Shown: one piece after another, positions 1 through 5,347 of the stretch
How positions within the stretch are numbered: the first letter of the stretch is position 1
Layout: every line of letters starts with the position of its first letter
DNA from: Caulobacter sp.
GTDB lineage: Bacteria; Pseudomonadota; Alphaproteobacteria; Caulobacterales; Caulobacteraceae
DNA length: 5,347 nucleotides
Reading direction: 5' to 3'
Assembly (NCBI GenBank): GCA_028291125.1
Contig: JAQGIN010000251.1
Location: 1-5,347, forward strand
Program-made: the position numbers and the translations under genes
The notes under the pieces: generated by a model
Seen by the model: the letters and a program-made list of their open reading frames with translations, nothing else
Databases searched by the model: none
Told to the model about the DNA's origin: nothing

Positions 1-673
1 CCACCGCCTCGTAGCCCGCCGCGGCCACTTCGTCGGCGCCCAGCCACAGCCAGGGCGGGGTCGCGGCGCTGATCTGCGCGCGGGTGGCGTTGACGTCGTG
101 GAATTCCGAATAGGTGAAGCCGGGGCATAGCGCCGTGACGTGGACGCCGTGGGCCTCGGTCTCCAGGTGCAGGCTCTGGGAGAACTTCACGAGGAAGCTC
201 TTGGTCGCCCCGTAGAGGGTGTGGCCGGCCGCGCCGGGCACCAGGCCGGCCAGGGAGGCGACATTGACGATGCGGCCGAACCGCCGCTCGACCATGCCCG
301 GCAGCACCTTGTGGGTCAGTTCGCAGACCGCCGTCAGCATGACCTGCAGGAACACCGCCTGCTCGCTCCAGGCGGTCTGGGCGTAGGTCCCGGGCAGGCC
401 GTAGCCGGCGTTGTTGACCAGGGCGTCGACCACCCGGCCCTGGGCCTCGACCCCGGCCAGCACGACGTCGACCCCGTCGGGCTGCGCCAGGTCGGCGGGG
501 ATGGCGAAGGCCTCGACCCCGAAGCGCAGGGCGATCTCGGCGGCCAGGGCCTCCAGCCGGTCGGCGCGGCGCGCGGTGAGGGCCACGTCATAGCCGTGGC
601 TGGCGTAGATGCGGGCGAAGGCGGCCCCGATGCCGGACGAGGCGCCGGTGATCAGGGCGAGACGGCGGGCCAT
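1..673 (-). CDS. Short-chain dehydrogenase/reductase (SDR, COG0300/DltE-like), C-terminus cut by window edge
   Basis: A classical SDR with a Rossmann fold, expected to be a cytosolic NADP(H)-dependent oxidoreductase acting on a carbonyl or hydroxyl substrate that cannot be named from sequence. Seen: the nucleotide-binding TGASSGIG at residues 9-16, Arg35-Arg36 after the second strand (an NADP-preference signature), Asp61-Leu62, NNAG at 87-90, catalytic Ser140, Tyr154 and Lys158 in the YxxxK spacing, and PG at 184-185. The fourth residue of the usual Asn-Ser-Tyr-Lys tetrad appears to be Met112. The start at 673 puts the glycine motif at the normal distance from the N-terminus; the ribosome binding site is weak. 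224 codons are present of a family length near 250-270, so the C-terminal substrate-loop end is missing. It lies 74 nt downstream of the flavodoxin-like gene on the same strand and may be co-transcribed with it. The fold is certain; the substrate is unknown. Confidence 0.93.
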   Translation of the reverse strand, partial: MARRLALITGASSGIGAAFARIYASHGYDVALTARRADRLEALAAEIALRFGVEAFAIPADLAQPDGVDVVLAGVEAQGRVVDALVNNAGYGLPGTYAQTAWSEQAVFLQVMLTAVCELTHKVLPGMVERRFGRIVNVASLAGLVPGAAGHTLYGATKSFLVKFSQSLHLETEAHGVHVTALCPGFTYSEFHDVNATRAQISAATPPWLWLGADEVAAAGYEAV

Positions 674-735
674 GCAGGGGGTCCAAGCGCGTTGTGAAAC
701 GTCGCCATACCCGAGCACGCCCGCCGATTTGGTTC

Positions 736-749
736 AAGCGTCCGCGCTT
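736..749 (-). other. Small perfect hairpin at the stop codon of the flavodoxin-like gene
   Basis: AAGCG and CGCTT form a perfect 5-bp stem around a 4-nt loop, overlapping the TAA stop at 748-750. No T-run follows on the minus strand, so it is not a convincing intrinsic terminator. It could be a weak processing or stability element between the flavodoxin-like and SDR genes, or chance. Confidence 0.25.
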
Positions 750-1353
750 AGGCGGCTTCGCTGAGCGCCGGCTGGGCGCCGCGGGCCCAGCGAACGGCGG
801 CGTTGGCGACGCGCTCGCCGAGCAGGCGGGCGGTCTCGCGATCGCCGGCCGGCGGCGACAGCTCGGGCGAGACGTTGTCGGACTGGCCGGCCAGGCCGAT
901 GAACGAACCGACCCGGTTGAGGGTGTCGGGACCGCGTTCGGCGGCGGTCACGGCCGGCGGGGCGAGGCCCAGATTGACCCAGTTCATGCCGTGCTGGGCG
1001 GCGAAGATCGTCAGGCTGGCCAGGGCGTGGCTCTTGTCGCCGGAAAAGCTGTGGGAATTGGTGAAGCCGGCGGCCAGCTTGTCCTTCCAGGCGGCGGTGT
1101 AGAACACCTGGGTGGTGGATTCGGCGAAGGCTTTGAAGGCCGCCGAGACGTCGCCCATATAGGTGGGGGCGCCGAAGATCACCGCGTCGGCTTCGCCGAT
1201 GGCGTCGTGGAACGGCGCGAAGTCCTGGGCGGGGCCCTCGATCTTCAGCAGCACCGGCGTCTGGCCGGCGTCACGGACGCCCTGGGCGATGCTGTCGGCG
1301 AGGACGGCGGTGTGGCCGTAGCCGGAATGATAGACGATGGCGACCTTGCTCAT
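748..1353 (-). CDS. Flavodoxin-family FMN-binding NAD(P)H oxidoreductase (WrbA-like)
   Basis: A 201-residue single-domain flavodoxin-like protein, expected to bind FMN and, like the WrbA/NQO-type enzymes, to reduce quinones or similar electrophiles by two electrons in the cytosol. Seen: the first beta strand KVAIVY followed by the phosphate-binding loop HSGYGHT (residues 9-15), the flavin-contacting GAPTYMG (61-67), and a TNSHSFSGDKSHAL segment (98-111) leading to the HGM signature (121-123), both at the positions expected in WrbA-like proteins. Length matches that family (about 200). The usual long WrbA insertion is shorter here, so I do not assign the wrbA symbol; a general FMN reductase is the alternative. 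The ATG at 1353 follows a good ribosome binding site. The gene lies downstream of, and on the same strand as, an Rrf2 regulator, with an operator-like palindrome just ahead of its start, which suggests regulation by that protein. Confidence 0.9.
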   Translation of the reverse strand: MSKVAIVYHSGYGHTAVLADSIAQGVRDAGQTPVLLKIEGPAQDFAPFHDAIGEADAVIFGAPTYMGDVSAAFKAFAESTTQVFYTAAWKDKLAAGFTNSHSFSGDKSHALASLTIFAAQHGMNWVNLGLAPPAVTAAERGPDTLNRVGSFIGLAGQSDNVSPELSPPAGDRETARLLGERVANAAVRWARGAQPALSEAA

Positions 1354-1358
1354 GTGGA

Positions 1359-1364
1359 TTCCCC
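1359..1364 (-). promoter_or_regulatory. Ribosome binding site of the flavodoxin-like gene
   Basis: On the minus strand GGGGAA sits 5 nt before the ATG at 1353. It supports that start; no upstream in-frame alternative was needed. Confidence 0.6.
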
Positions 1365-1368
1365 ATTA

Positions 1369-1385
1369 GGAACTGAAACTGTTCC
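1369..1385. promoter_or_regulatory. Candidate operator: 17-bp interrupted palindrome upstream of the flavodoxin-like gene
   Basis: GGAACTGAAACTGTTCC has two perfect 5-bp arms (GGAAC/GTTCC) about a centre at A1377, with an extra G-C match at 1375/1379. It lies 15 nt before the start codon of the oxidoreductase, in a locally AT-richer patch inside GC-rich DNA. Its size and position fit a site for a dimeric winged-helix repressor overlapping the transcription start. The adjacent Rrf2 protein is the obvious candidate, but HxlR-type regulators also use palindromes of this kind. I could not assign convincing -35 and -10 boxes around it. Confidence 0.55.
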
Positions 1386-1460
1386 AATTACATAATGAGG
1401 CGAAACCGAAGCGCCAGGGGGCGAGCGACGCCGGATAGCGCAGTTTTTCTAAGATCGGGT

Positions 1461-1898
1461 TTAGGCGACGGCCGGGCAGCCGGGCGAGGCCAGCAGATCG
1501 GCGACCGAGATCTGGGCCAGGCGGTCGGCGGCGGCGGTGTCGGCGGCGGTGATGGCGGCCCGCACGGCGTCGGGGATCTTCTCGCCGACCGGGCAGCCCT
1601 TGACCCCCGGCGGGGCGACGCCGAGGTGAGCGCAGCCGTTCACCGCCCGCAGCACGACATCCAGGGTGATGGCCTCGGGCGGCTTCAGCAGCCAGGCGCC
1701 GCCGTTGGCCCCGGCCCGCGCGCCGATCAGCCCGGCCTTGCCCAGCATGGCGGTCACGCGCCGCACCACCACCGGATTGGTGGGCATGGAGGCGGCGAGT
1801 TCGGCGCTGGCCACCGCGCGATCTGGTGAAAACGCGTGCTTGTGGGCCAGATAGGCCAGGGCGTGAGCCGCCACGGGGAACTTTTGGCTGTCGGACAT
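1461..1898 (-). CDS. Rrf2-family winged-helix transcriptional regulator (YwnA-type)
   Basis: A 145-residue DNA-binding repressor of the Rrf2 family. Seen: an N-terminal helix (FPVAAHALAYLAHKH, 7-21), the helix-turn-helix SAELAASMPTNPVVVRRVTAML (31-52) with the NPVVVRR recognition-helix signature (41-47), a glycine-rich wing around GANGG (63-67), a dimerisation helix, and GCPVGEKI (101-108), which is typical of the YwnA branch. It lacks the closely spaced three-cysteine Fe-S cluster pattern of IscR and NsrR. Its cysteines are 89, 102 and 141, so a thiol switch is more plausible than a cluster. The start at 1898 was chosen because the conserved N-terminus begins there; an in-frame start at 2123 would add 75 unrelated residues and overlap kup. 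It is upstream of and parallel to the flavodoxin-like gene, which it probably represses. Family assignment is strong; target and signal are inferred. Confidence 0.92.
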   Translation of the reverse strand: MSDSQKFPVAAHALAYLAHKHAFSPDRAVASAELAASMPTNPVVVRRVTAMLGKAGLIGARAGANGGAWLLKPPEAITLDVVLRAVNGCAHLGVAPPGVKGCPVGEKIPDAVRAAITAADTAAADRLAQISVADLLASPGCPAVA

Positions 1899-1911
1899 TT
1901 TTCTGCCTAGG

Positions 1912-1939
1912 ACCGTAAGGGCGTGGCCGGCGCGTTCAA
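1912..1939 (-). promoter_or_regulatory. Weak candidate promoter of the Rrf2 gene
   Basis: On the minus strand TTGAAC (1934-1939) is followed after 16 nt by TACGGT (1912-1917), which keeps the T, A and final T of a -10 box. Transcription would begin near 1905, only a few nucleotides before the ATG at 1898, so the message would be nearly leaderless. Support is sequence resemblance only. Confidence 0.25.
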
Positions 1940-1989
1940 TCAAAAAGTGTCGATGGCCGTCAGGTTGCGCACGCAGGTCCCGATTGAAC
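1934..1989. repeat. 8-bp inverted repeat in the divergent promoter region
   Basis: GTTCAATC (1934-1941) and its exact reverse complement GATTGAAC (1982-1989) flank a 40-nt spacer. Each arm contains TTGAAC read outward, one toward the Rrf2 gene and one toward kup, which fits paired -35 elements or a spaced two-half binding site. Confidence 0.4.
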
Positions 1990-2012
1990 CCGAACGGGAT
2001 TGGGTGTATCGC
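1984..2012 (+). promoter_or_regulatory. Candidate sigma-70-type promoter of kup
   Basis: TTGAAC (1984-1989) and TATCGC (2007-2012) are separated by exactly 17 nt. This is a reasonable match to the housekeeping consensus in a GC-rich alphaproteobacterium and would leave a leader of roughly 60 nt before the kup start. TCCCG (1978-1982) and CGGGA (1995-1999) form an imperfectly placed inverted repeat over the -35 box, possibly an operator. Confidence 0.4.
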
Positions 2013-2068
2013 GCCCGCCTCGATCGATATGGGGCGCCGGCGCGAGTTTTTCGAGGCTTGGCGGACCC

Positions 2069-2074
2069 GGAGGG
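2069..2074 (+). promoter_or_regulatory. Ribosome binding site of kup
   Basis: GGAGGG lies 5 nt before the ATG at 2080. It is the strongest Shine-Dalgarno match near that end and fixes the start, so the hydrophilic N-terminal extension is probably translated. Confidence 0.75.
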
Positions 2075-2079
2075 ATTGA

Positions 2080-4059
2080 ATGGCTTCCGAAGCCTCTGGC
2101 GCACCGACGGCGGACAGCGCCACCGCTCTCTCCTGTGATGTCCCGCAACAGAACGGCCATGGCCCGAAAGGTCATGGCTTTTTGGCGCTCGCGGTCGGCT
2201 CGGTGGGGGTGGTGTTCGGCGACATCGGCACCAGCCCGCTGTACGCCTTCAAGGAGGCGCTGCACGCCGCCGCCCACGACGGCGTGACCCGCGGCGAGAT
2301 CCTCGGCGTCGTCTCCCTGGCGCTGTGGGCGCTGATCCTGGTCGTCACCATCAAATACGTGCTGTTCATCATGCGCGCCGACAACAAGGGCGAGGGCGGC
2401 GTCCTGTCGTTGATGGCCCTGGCCCAACACGCCATCGGCAAGCGCACCACCCTGGTGTTCGTGCTCGGCGTCATCGGCGCGGCGCTGTTCTACGGCGACG
2501 CGGTGATCACCCCGGCGATCTCGGTGCTGTCGGCGGTGGAAGGCCTGCGGACCATCCCAGCCCTGGAAATCCACATCACCACCCAGGTGGTGCTGATCAT
2601 CGCCACCATCATGCTGCTGGGATTGTTCTTCATCCAGAGCCGCGGCACCGCGGCGGTGGGCAAGCTGTTCGGCCCGGTCTGCGTCGTGTGGTTTGGCGTG
2701 ATGGCCGCCCTGGGCGCCTATCACCTGGCCGACAATCCCGGCATCCTGGCGGCCATCAATCCCTATTACGCCGTCGCCTTCCTGATGCAGCACGGCATGG
2801 CCGGCTTCATCGTGCTGGGCGCGGTGTTCCTGACCGTCACCGGGGCCGAGGCGCTGTCGGCCGACATGGGCCATTTCGGCCGCTGGCCGATCCAAGCCGC
2901 CTGGCTGTTCTTCGTCCTGCCCTGCCTGGCGGTGAACTATCTGGGCCAGGGCGCCTTCGCCCTGCACACCCTCGACGCCGCCAACGCCGCCGGCCTGCCG
3001 ATGCCGGAGCTCAACTGGTTCTTCGAGATGGCCCCCGCCTTCCTGCGCCTGCCGCTGGTGCTGCTGGCCGGGGCCGCCACCGTCGTCGCCAGCCAGGCGG
3101 TGATCACCGGCGCCTTCTCCCCGACCCAGCAGGCCATCCCGCTGGGCCTGCTGCCCCGCCAGGACGTCCGCCGCACCTCCGAGACCCAGTCGGGCCAGAT
3201 CTTCGTGCCGCAGCTCAACACCATGCTGCTGGTCGGGGTGCTGGCGATCATGTTCACCTTCCAGACCTCGTCGGCCCTGGCCCACGCCTATGGCCTGGCG
3301 GTCAACGCCACCATGGTCGTCACCACCTGCATGGCCTTCATCGTCATGCGCCGGCTGTGGAAATGGAAACTGCCGACCGCCCTGGCCTTCTTCATCCCGT
3401 TCATCACCCTGGACCTGACCTTCCTGTCGGCCAACGCCCTGCGCTTCTTCACCGGCGGCTGGCTGCCGGTGCTGATCGGGGCCGTGCTGTTCATCATCAT
3501 GGCCACCTGGGTGCGCGGCTCGCAGATCCTCACCGAGAAGACCCGCCGCGACTCGGTGCCCCTGGCCGATCTGATGGAGATCCTGCGGGCCCGCGCCCCG
3601 CACCGCGCCCCCGGCACGGCGATCTTCCTGACCTCCGACCCGGACATGACGCCGGTGGCCCTGATGCACAATCTCAAGCACAACAAGGTCTTACACGAGC
3701 GCAACGTGGTGCTGACGGTGCGCACCGCCGAGACCCCGCGGGTGGCCGAGGCCGACCGGGCGACCATCGAGAAGGTCAATGACGACTTCAAGAAGGTGGT
3801 GATCTCCTACGGCTTCATGGAGAGCCCCAACCTGCCCAAGGCCCTGGCCGTCTGCCGCAAGCAGGGGCTGAAGTTCGACATCATGGCCACCAGCTTCTTC
3901 CTCGGCCGCCGCTCGATCGTGCCCTCGGCCCATTCGGGCATGCCGCTGTGGCAGGACCGGCTGTTCATCTTCCTGATGCGCAACGCCGCCAACCCCACCG
4001 ACTTCTTCAAGATCCCCCCCGGCCGCGTGGTCGAGCTCGGGGCCCAGGTGACCGTCTAG
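2080..4059 (+). CDS. kup: Low-affinity potassium uptake protein Kup (TrkD)
   Basis: An inner-membrane K+ transporter of the KUP/HAK/KT family that takes up potassium, in characterised members as a K+/H+ symporter. The 659 residues show a hydrophilic N-terminal tail (about 1-32), some twelve membrane segments from about 34 to 476, and a cytosolic C-terminal domain. Diagnostic motifs are GDIGTSPLY (47-55), YGDAVITPAISVLSAVEG (138-155 region), TGAEALSADMGHFG (254-267), NYLGQGA (286-292), SETQSGQI (367-374), and in the tail LMHNLKHNKVLHER (528-541) and IPPGRVVELG (645-654). By recalled alignment with E. coli Kup, Asp48 matches essential Asp23, and Asp140 replaces Glu116, keeping an acidic side chain. 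It is slightly longer than the 622-residue E. coli protein, mainly because of the N-terminal extension. The reading frame is intact. It is followed without a gap by a small membrane protein gene. Confidence 0.98.
   Translation: MASEASGAPTADSATALSCDVPQQNGHGPKGHGFLALAVGSVGVVFGDIGTSPLYAFKEALHAAAHDGVTRGEILGVVSLALWALILVVTIKYVLFIMRADNKGEGGVLSLMALAQHAIGKRTTLVFVLGVIGAALFYGDAVITPAISVLSAVEGLRTIPALEIHITTQVVLIIATIMLLGLFFIQSRGTAAVGKLFGPVCVVWFGVMAALGAYHLADNPGILAAINPYYAVAFLMQHGMAGFIVLGAVFLTVTGAEALSADMGHFGRWPIQAAWLFFVLPCLAVNYLGQGAFALHTLDAANAAGLPMPELNWFFEMAPAFLRLPLVLLAGAATVVASQAVITGAFSPTQQAIPLGLLPRQDVRRTSETQSGQIFVPQLNTMLLVGVLAIMFTFQTSSALAHAYGLAVNATMVVTTCMAFIVMRRLWKWKLPTALAFFIPFITLDLTFLSANALRFFTGGWLPVLIGAVLFIIMATWVRGSQILTEKTRRDSVPLADLMEILRARAPHRAPGTAIFLTSDPDMTPVALMHNLKHNKVLHERNVVLTVRTAETPRVAEADRATIEKVNDDFKKVVISYGFMESPNLPKALAVCRKQGLKFDIMATSFFLGRRSIVPSAHSGMPLWQDRLFIFLMRNAANPTDFFKIPPGRVVELGAQVTV
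4046..4050 (+). promoter_or_regulatory. Ribosome binding site of the small membrane protein, inside kup
   Basis: AGGTG lies within the last kup codons, 9 nt before the ATG at 4060. With the stop codon abutting the start (TAGATG), it fits reinitiation by ribosomes finishing kup. Confidence 0.45.
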
Positions 4060-4425
4060 ATGACCGTGCTTGGCGTGATCGGCGACGTGCTGTGGATCTT
4101 CGCCCTGTCCTTGATGGCGGGGGCCTCGCGCATGGCCTGGCGCAAGATTCCCAAGGGCGTGGCCGTGCCGGTGCTGTGGTCGGGTTCGAACACCACCCTG
4201 GCCCGGGCCCCGCGGCTGTGGGCCCTGGCCACCCTGCCCGCCGTCGCCTTCGTGCTTAGCCTGTTCCTGCTGGCCGGGGCCCACGCGGCGGCGGCCTGGA
4301 GCGTCGAGGCCGTGCTGATGTTCGGGGTCCGCGCCACCCTGGCGGCGATCTTCGCCCTGGTTCACCTGTCGCAGGTGCGCCGCGCGCTGAACCAATTGGC
4401 CGAGGAAGGCCAGATCAAGCTTTGA
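4060..4425 (+). CDS. Small integral membrane protein of unknown function, coupled to kup
   Basis: 121 residues that I do not recognise as a named family. Three hydrophobic stretches are visible: about 5-22, 54-74 and 83-103. A positively charged, Trp-containing loop (24-52: RMAWRKIP, then LWSGSNTTLARAPR) lies between the first two, and a polar amphipathic tail with Arg107-Arg108 follows the third. The positive loops suggest cytosolic placement of those parts. The proline and tryptophan pattern in the first loop faintly recalls the DUF1648 region of SdpI-like proteins, which is weak. The ATG begins at the base after the kup stop, so translational coupling is very likely, and codon use matches kup. 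It could be a Kup accessory or stability factor, or just a passenger in the operon. A non-coding explanation is unlikely given the hydrophobic pattern and position. Confidence 0.75.
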   Translation: MTVLGVIGDVLWIFALSLMAGASRMAWRKIPKGVAVPVLWSGSNTTLARAPRLWALATLPAVAFVLSLFLLAGAHAAAAWSVEAVLMFGVRATLAAIFALVHLSQVRRALNQLAEEGQIKL

Positions 4426-4427
4426 CG

Positions 4428-4467
4428 ACGAGGCCCCGGCGCCGTTAAACGCCCCGACTCGTTTTTT
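4428..4467 (+). terminator. Possible intrinsic terminator after the kup operon
   Basis: ACGAG (4428-4432) pairs with CTCGT (4458-4462) outside an inner GGCG/CGCC stem (4438-4441 with 4450-4453), and six T residues (4462-4467) follow directly. The stem is interrupted by an unpaired internal loop, so it is weaker than a textbook terminator, but it lies between the kup operon and the separately translated argG. Confidence 0.45.
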
Positions 4468-4477
4468 GTGTTTGGGG

Positions 4478-4482
4478 AAGGA
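4478..4482 (+). promoter_or_regulatory. Ribosome binding site of argG
   Basis: AAGGA, within GGGGAAGGA, sits 7 nt before the GTG at 4490. It decides the start: no in-frame ATG is near, and the conserved ArgG N-terminus begins only a few residues later. Confidence 0.75.
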
Positions 4483-4489
4483 CCCGTCC

Positions 4490-5347
4490 GTGGCCGCTCA
4501 AAAGTCCGTGAAAAAGGTCGTGCTCGCCTATTCGGGCGGTCTCGACACCTCGATCATCCTCAAGTGGCTGCAGACCGAATACGGCGCGGAGGTCGTGACC
4601 TTCACCGCCGACCTGGGCCAGGGCGAGGAAATCGAACCGGCGCGGGCCAAGGCCCTGGCCGCCGGCGTGAAGCCGGAAAACATCTTCATCGAGGACGTGC
4701 GCGAGGAGTTCGTGCGCGACTACGTGTTCCCGATGTTCCGCGCCAACACGGTCTATGAGGGCCAGTACCTGCTCGGCACCTCGATCGCCCGGCCGCTGAT
4801 CGCCAAGCGGCAGATCGAGATCGCCCGCAAGGTCGGCGCCGACGCGGTCAGCCACGGCGCCACCGGCAAGGGCAATGACCAGGTGCGCTTCGAGCTCGGC
4901 TACTACGCCCTCGAACCCGACATCCACGTCATCGCCCCGTGGCGCGAATGGGACTTCAAGTCCCGCGAGGCCCTGCTGGAATTCGCCGAGAAGCACCAGA
5001 TCCAGATCGCCAAGGACAAGCGCGGCGAGGCCCCGTTCAGCGTCGACGCCAACCTCCTGCACTCGTCGTCCGAGGGCAAGGTGCTGGAGGACCCGGCCGT
5101 CGAGGCTCCGGAATTCGTGCACATGCGCACGATCAGCCCGGAGGACGCGCCGGACAAGCCGCACGTCTTCACCCTCGACTTCGAGCGCGGCGACGCGGTC
5201 GCCATCGACGGCGTCGCCATGTCGCCCGCCACCATCCTGACCAAGCTCAACGAGCTGGGCCACGACAACGGCGTCGGCCGGCTGGACCTGGTCGAGAACC
5301 GCTTCGTCGGCATGAAGTCGCGCGGCGTCTACGAGACCCCGGGCGGC
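4490..5347 (+). CDS. argG: Argininosuccinate synthase (EC 6.3.4.5), C-terminus cut by window edge
   Basis: A cytosolic enzyme of arginine biosynthesis that joins citrulline and aspartate, using ATP, to give argininosuccinate, AMP and pyrophosphate. The frame is open for 286 codons to the window end, about 70% of the usual 400-410. Seen: the ATP-pyrophosphatase loop YSGGLDTS (14-21), TADLGQG (39-45), the substrate-binding YEGQYLLGTSIARPL (89-103), SHGATGKGNDQVRFE (121-135), APWREWDFKSRE (after about 154), and FSVDANLLHSSSEG (central region). These identify the family without ambiguity. Translation starts at GTG, supported by a strong Shine-Dalgarno and by the expected short leader before KKVVLAYSGG. 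The gene stands apart from the kup operon, behind a possible terminator, so it probably has its own promoter, though I could not pick convincing boxes. Resemblance to Caulobacter ArgG is from memory, not a search. Confidence 0.98.
   Translation, partial: MAAQKSVKKVVLAYSGGLDTSIILKWLQTEYGAEVVTFTADLGQGEEIEPARAKALAAGVKPENIFIEDVREEFVRDYVFPMFRANTVYEGQYLLGTSIARPLIAKRQIEIARKVGADAVSHGATGKGNDQVRFELGYYALEPDIHVIAPWREWDFKSREALLEFAEKHQIQIAKDKRGEAPFSVDANLLHSSSEGKVLEDPAVEAPEFVHMRTISPEDAPDKPHVFTLDFERGDAVAIDGVAMSPATILTKLNELGHDNGVGRLDLVENRFVGMKSRGVYETPGG

Noticed and set aside
1386..1460. Terminator after the Rrf2 gene
   Set aside because: No stem followed by a T-run on the minus strand was found between the Rrf2 stop and the flavodoxin-like gene, so read-through from one to the other remains possible.
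140..1829. Open frames on the plus strand over the left part (140-697, 694-1395, 1395-1829)
   Set aside because: All are Gly/Ala/Arg-rich shadows of the SDR, flavodoxin-like and Rrf2 genes on the minus strand, without domains or ribosome binding sites.
2011..2051. Possible attenuator hairpin in the kup leader (GCGCCC at 2011-2016 with GGGCGC at 2032-2037, then five T at 2047-2051)
   Set aside because: If the promoter at 1984-2012 is right, the 5' arm would lie upstream of the transcription start and never be in the RNA. The T-run is also about 10 nt away from the stem. It is of interest only if a start further upstream is found.
1899..2123. Upstream in-frame extension of the Rrf2 gene to an ATG at 2123
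   Set aside because: The added 75 residues show no family similarity, would overlap the kup start on the other strand and would cover the divergent promoter region. The conserved N-terminus starts at 1898.
1960..3681. A 573-codon open frame on the minus strand opposite kup
   Set aside because: The translation is low-complexity, rich in Gly, Gln, His, Asp and Arg, with no motif. It is the expected mirror of a GC-rich third-position pattern in kup, which is unambiguous.
3691..4395. Minus-strand open frame across the kup end and the small membrane gene
   Set aside because: It is Gly/Gln/His-rich with no motif, whereas the plus strand gives a clear Kup tail and hydrophobic segments.
4445..5263. 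A 272-codon open frame on the minus strand opposite argG
   Set aside because: It is antisense to a certain argG and has no recognisable domain; it is explained by codon bias.

Overview
This high-GC window has five clearly bacterial genes plus one probable small membrane gene. It reads like chromosomal DNA from an alphaproteobacterium of the Caulobacterales (Caulobacter or Phenylobacterium type). That placement is an inference from the strong G/C bias at third codon positions, the look of the ArgG and Kup proteins, and the sparse promoter consensus. No search was possible.

The left part (1-1898) is read entirely on the minus strand. In transcription order it holds a YwnA-type Rrf2 repressor (1461-1898), a WrbA/flavodoxin-type FMN oxidoreductase (748-1353) and a short-chain dehydrogenase/reductase that runs off the left edge (1-673). 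An interrupted 17-bp palindrome lies 15 nt upstream of the oxidoreductase start, between repressor and target, which suggests a local redox or electrophile-stress switch. The SDR follows the oxidoreductase after 74 nt and may share its transcript.

A 181-nt divergent intergenic region (1899-2079) separates this block from the right part, which is read on the plus strand. It carries a plausible promoter for the K+ transporter gene and an 8-bp inverted repeat that places the same -35-like element on each strand.

The right part begins with kup (2080-4059), a full-length low-affinity potassium uptake protein. Its stop codon is immediately followed by the start codon of a small membrane protein of unknown function (4060-4425), so the two are almost certainly one translational unit. 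A weak hairpin with a T-run (4428-4467) probably ends that operon. argG (argininosuccinate synthase, arginine biosynthesis) then starts at a GTG (4490) behind a strong ribosome binding site and continues past the right edge; about 70% of it is present.

No RNA genes, CRISPR arrays, insertion sequences, phage genes or long repeats were seen. No stretch over 300 bases lacks a gene. The content is largely housekeeping. The points most worth a second look are the operator palindrome with its cysteine-bearing regulator, and the unknown membrane protein coupled to Kup.
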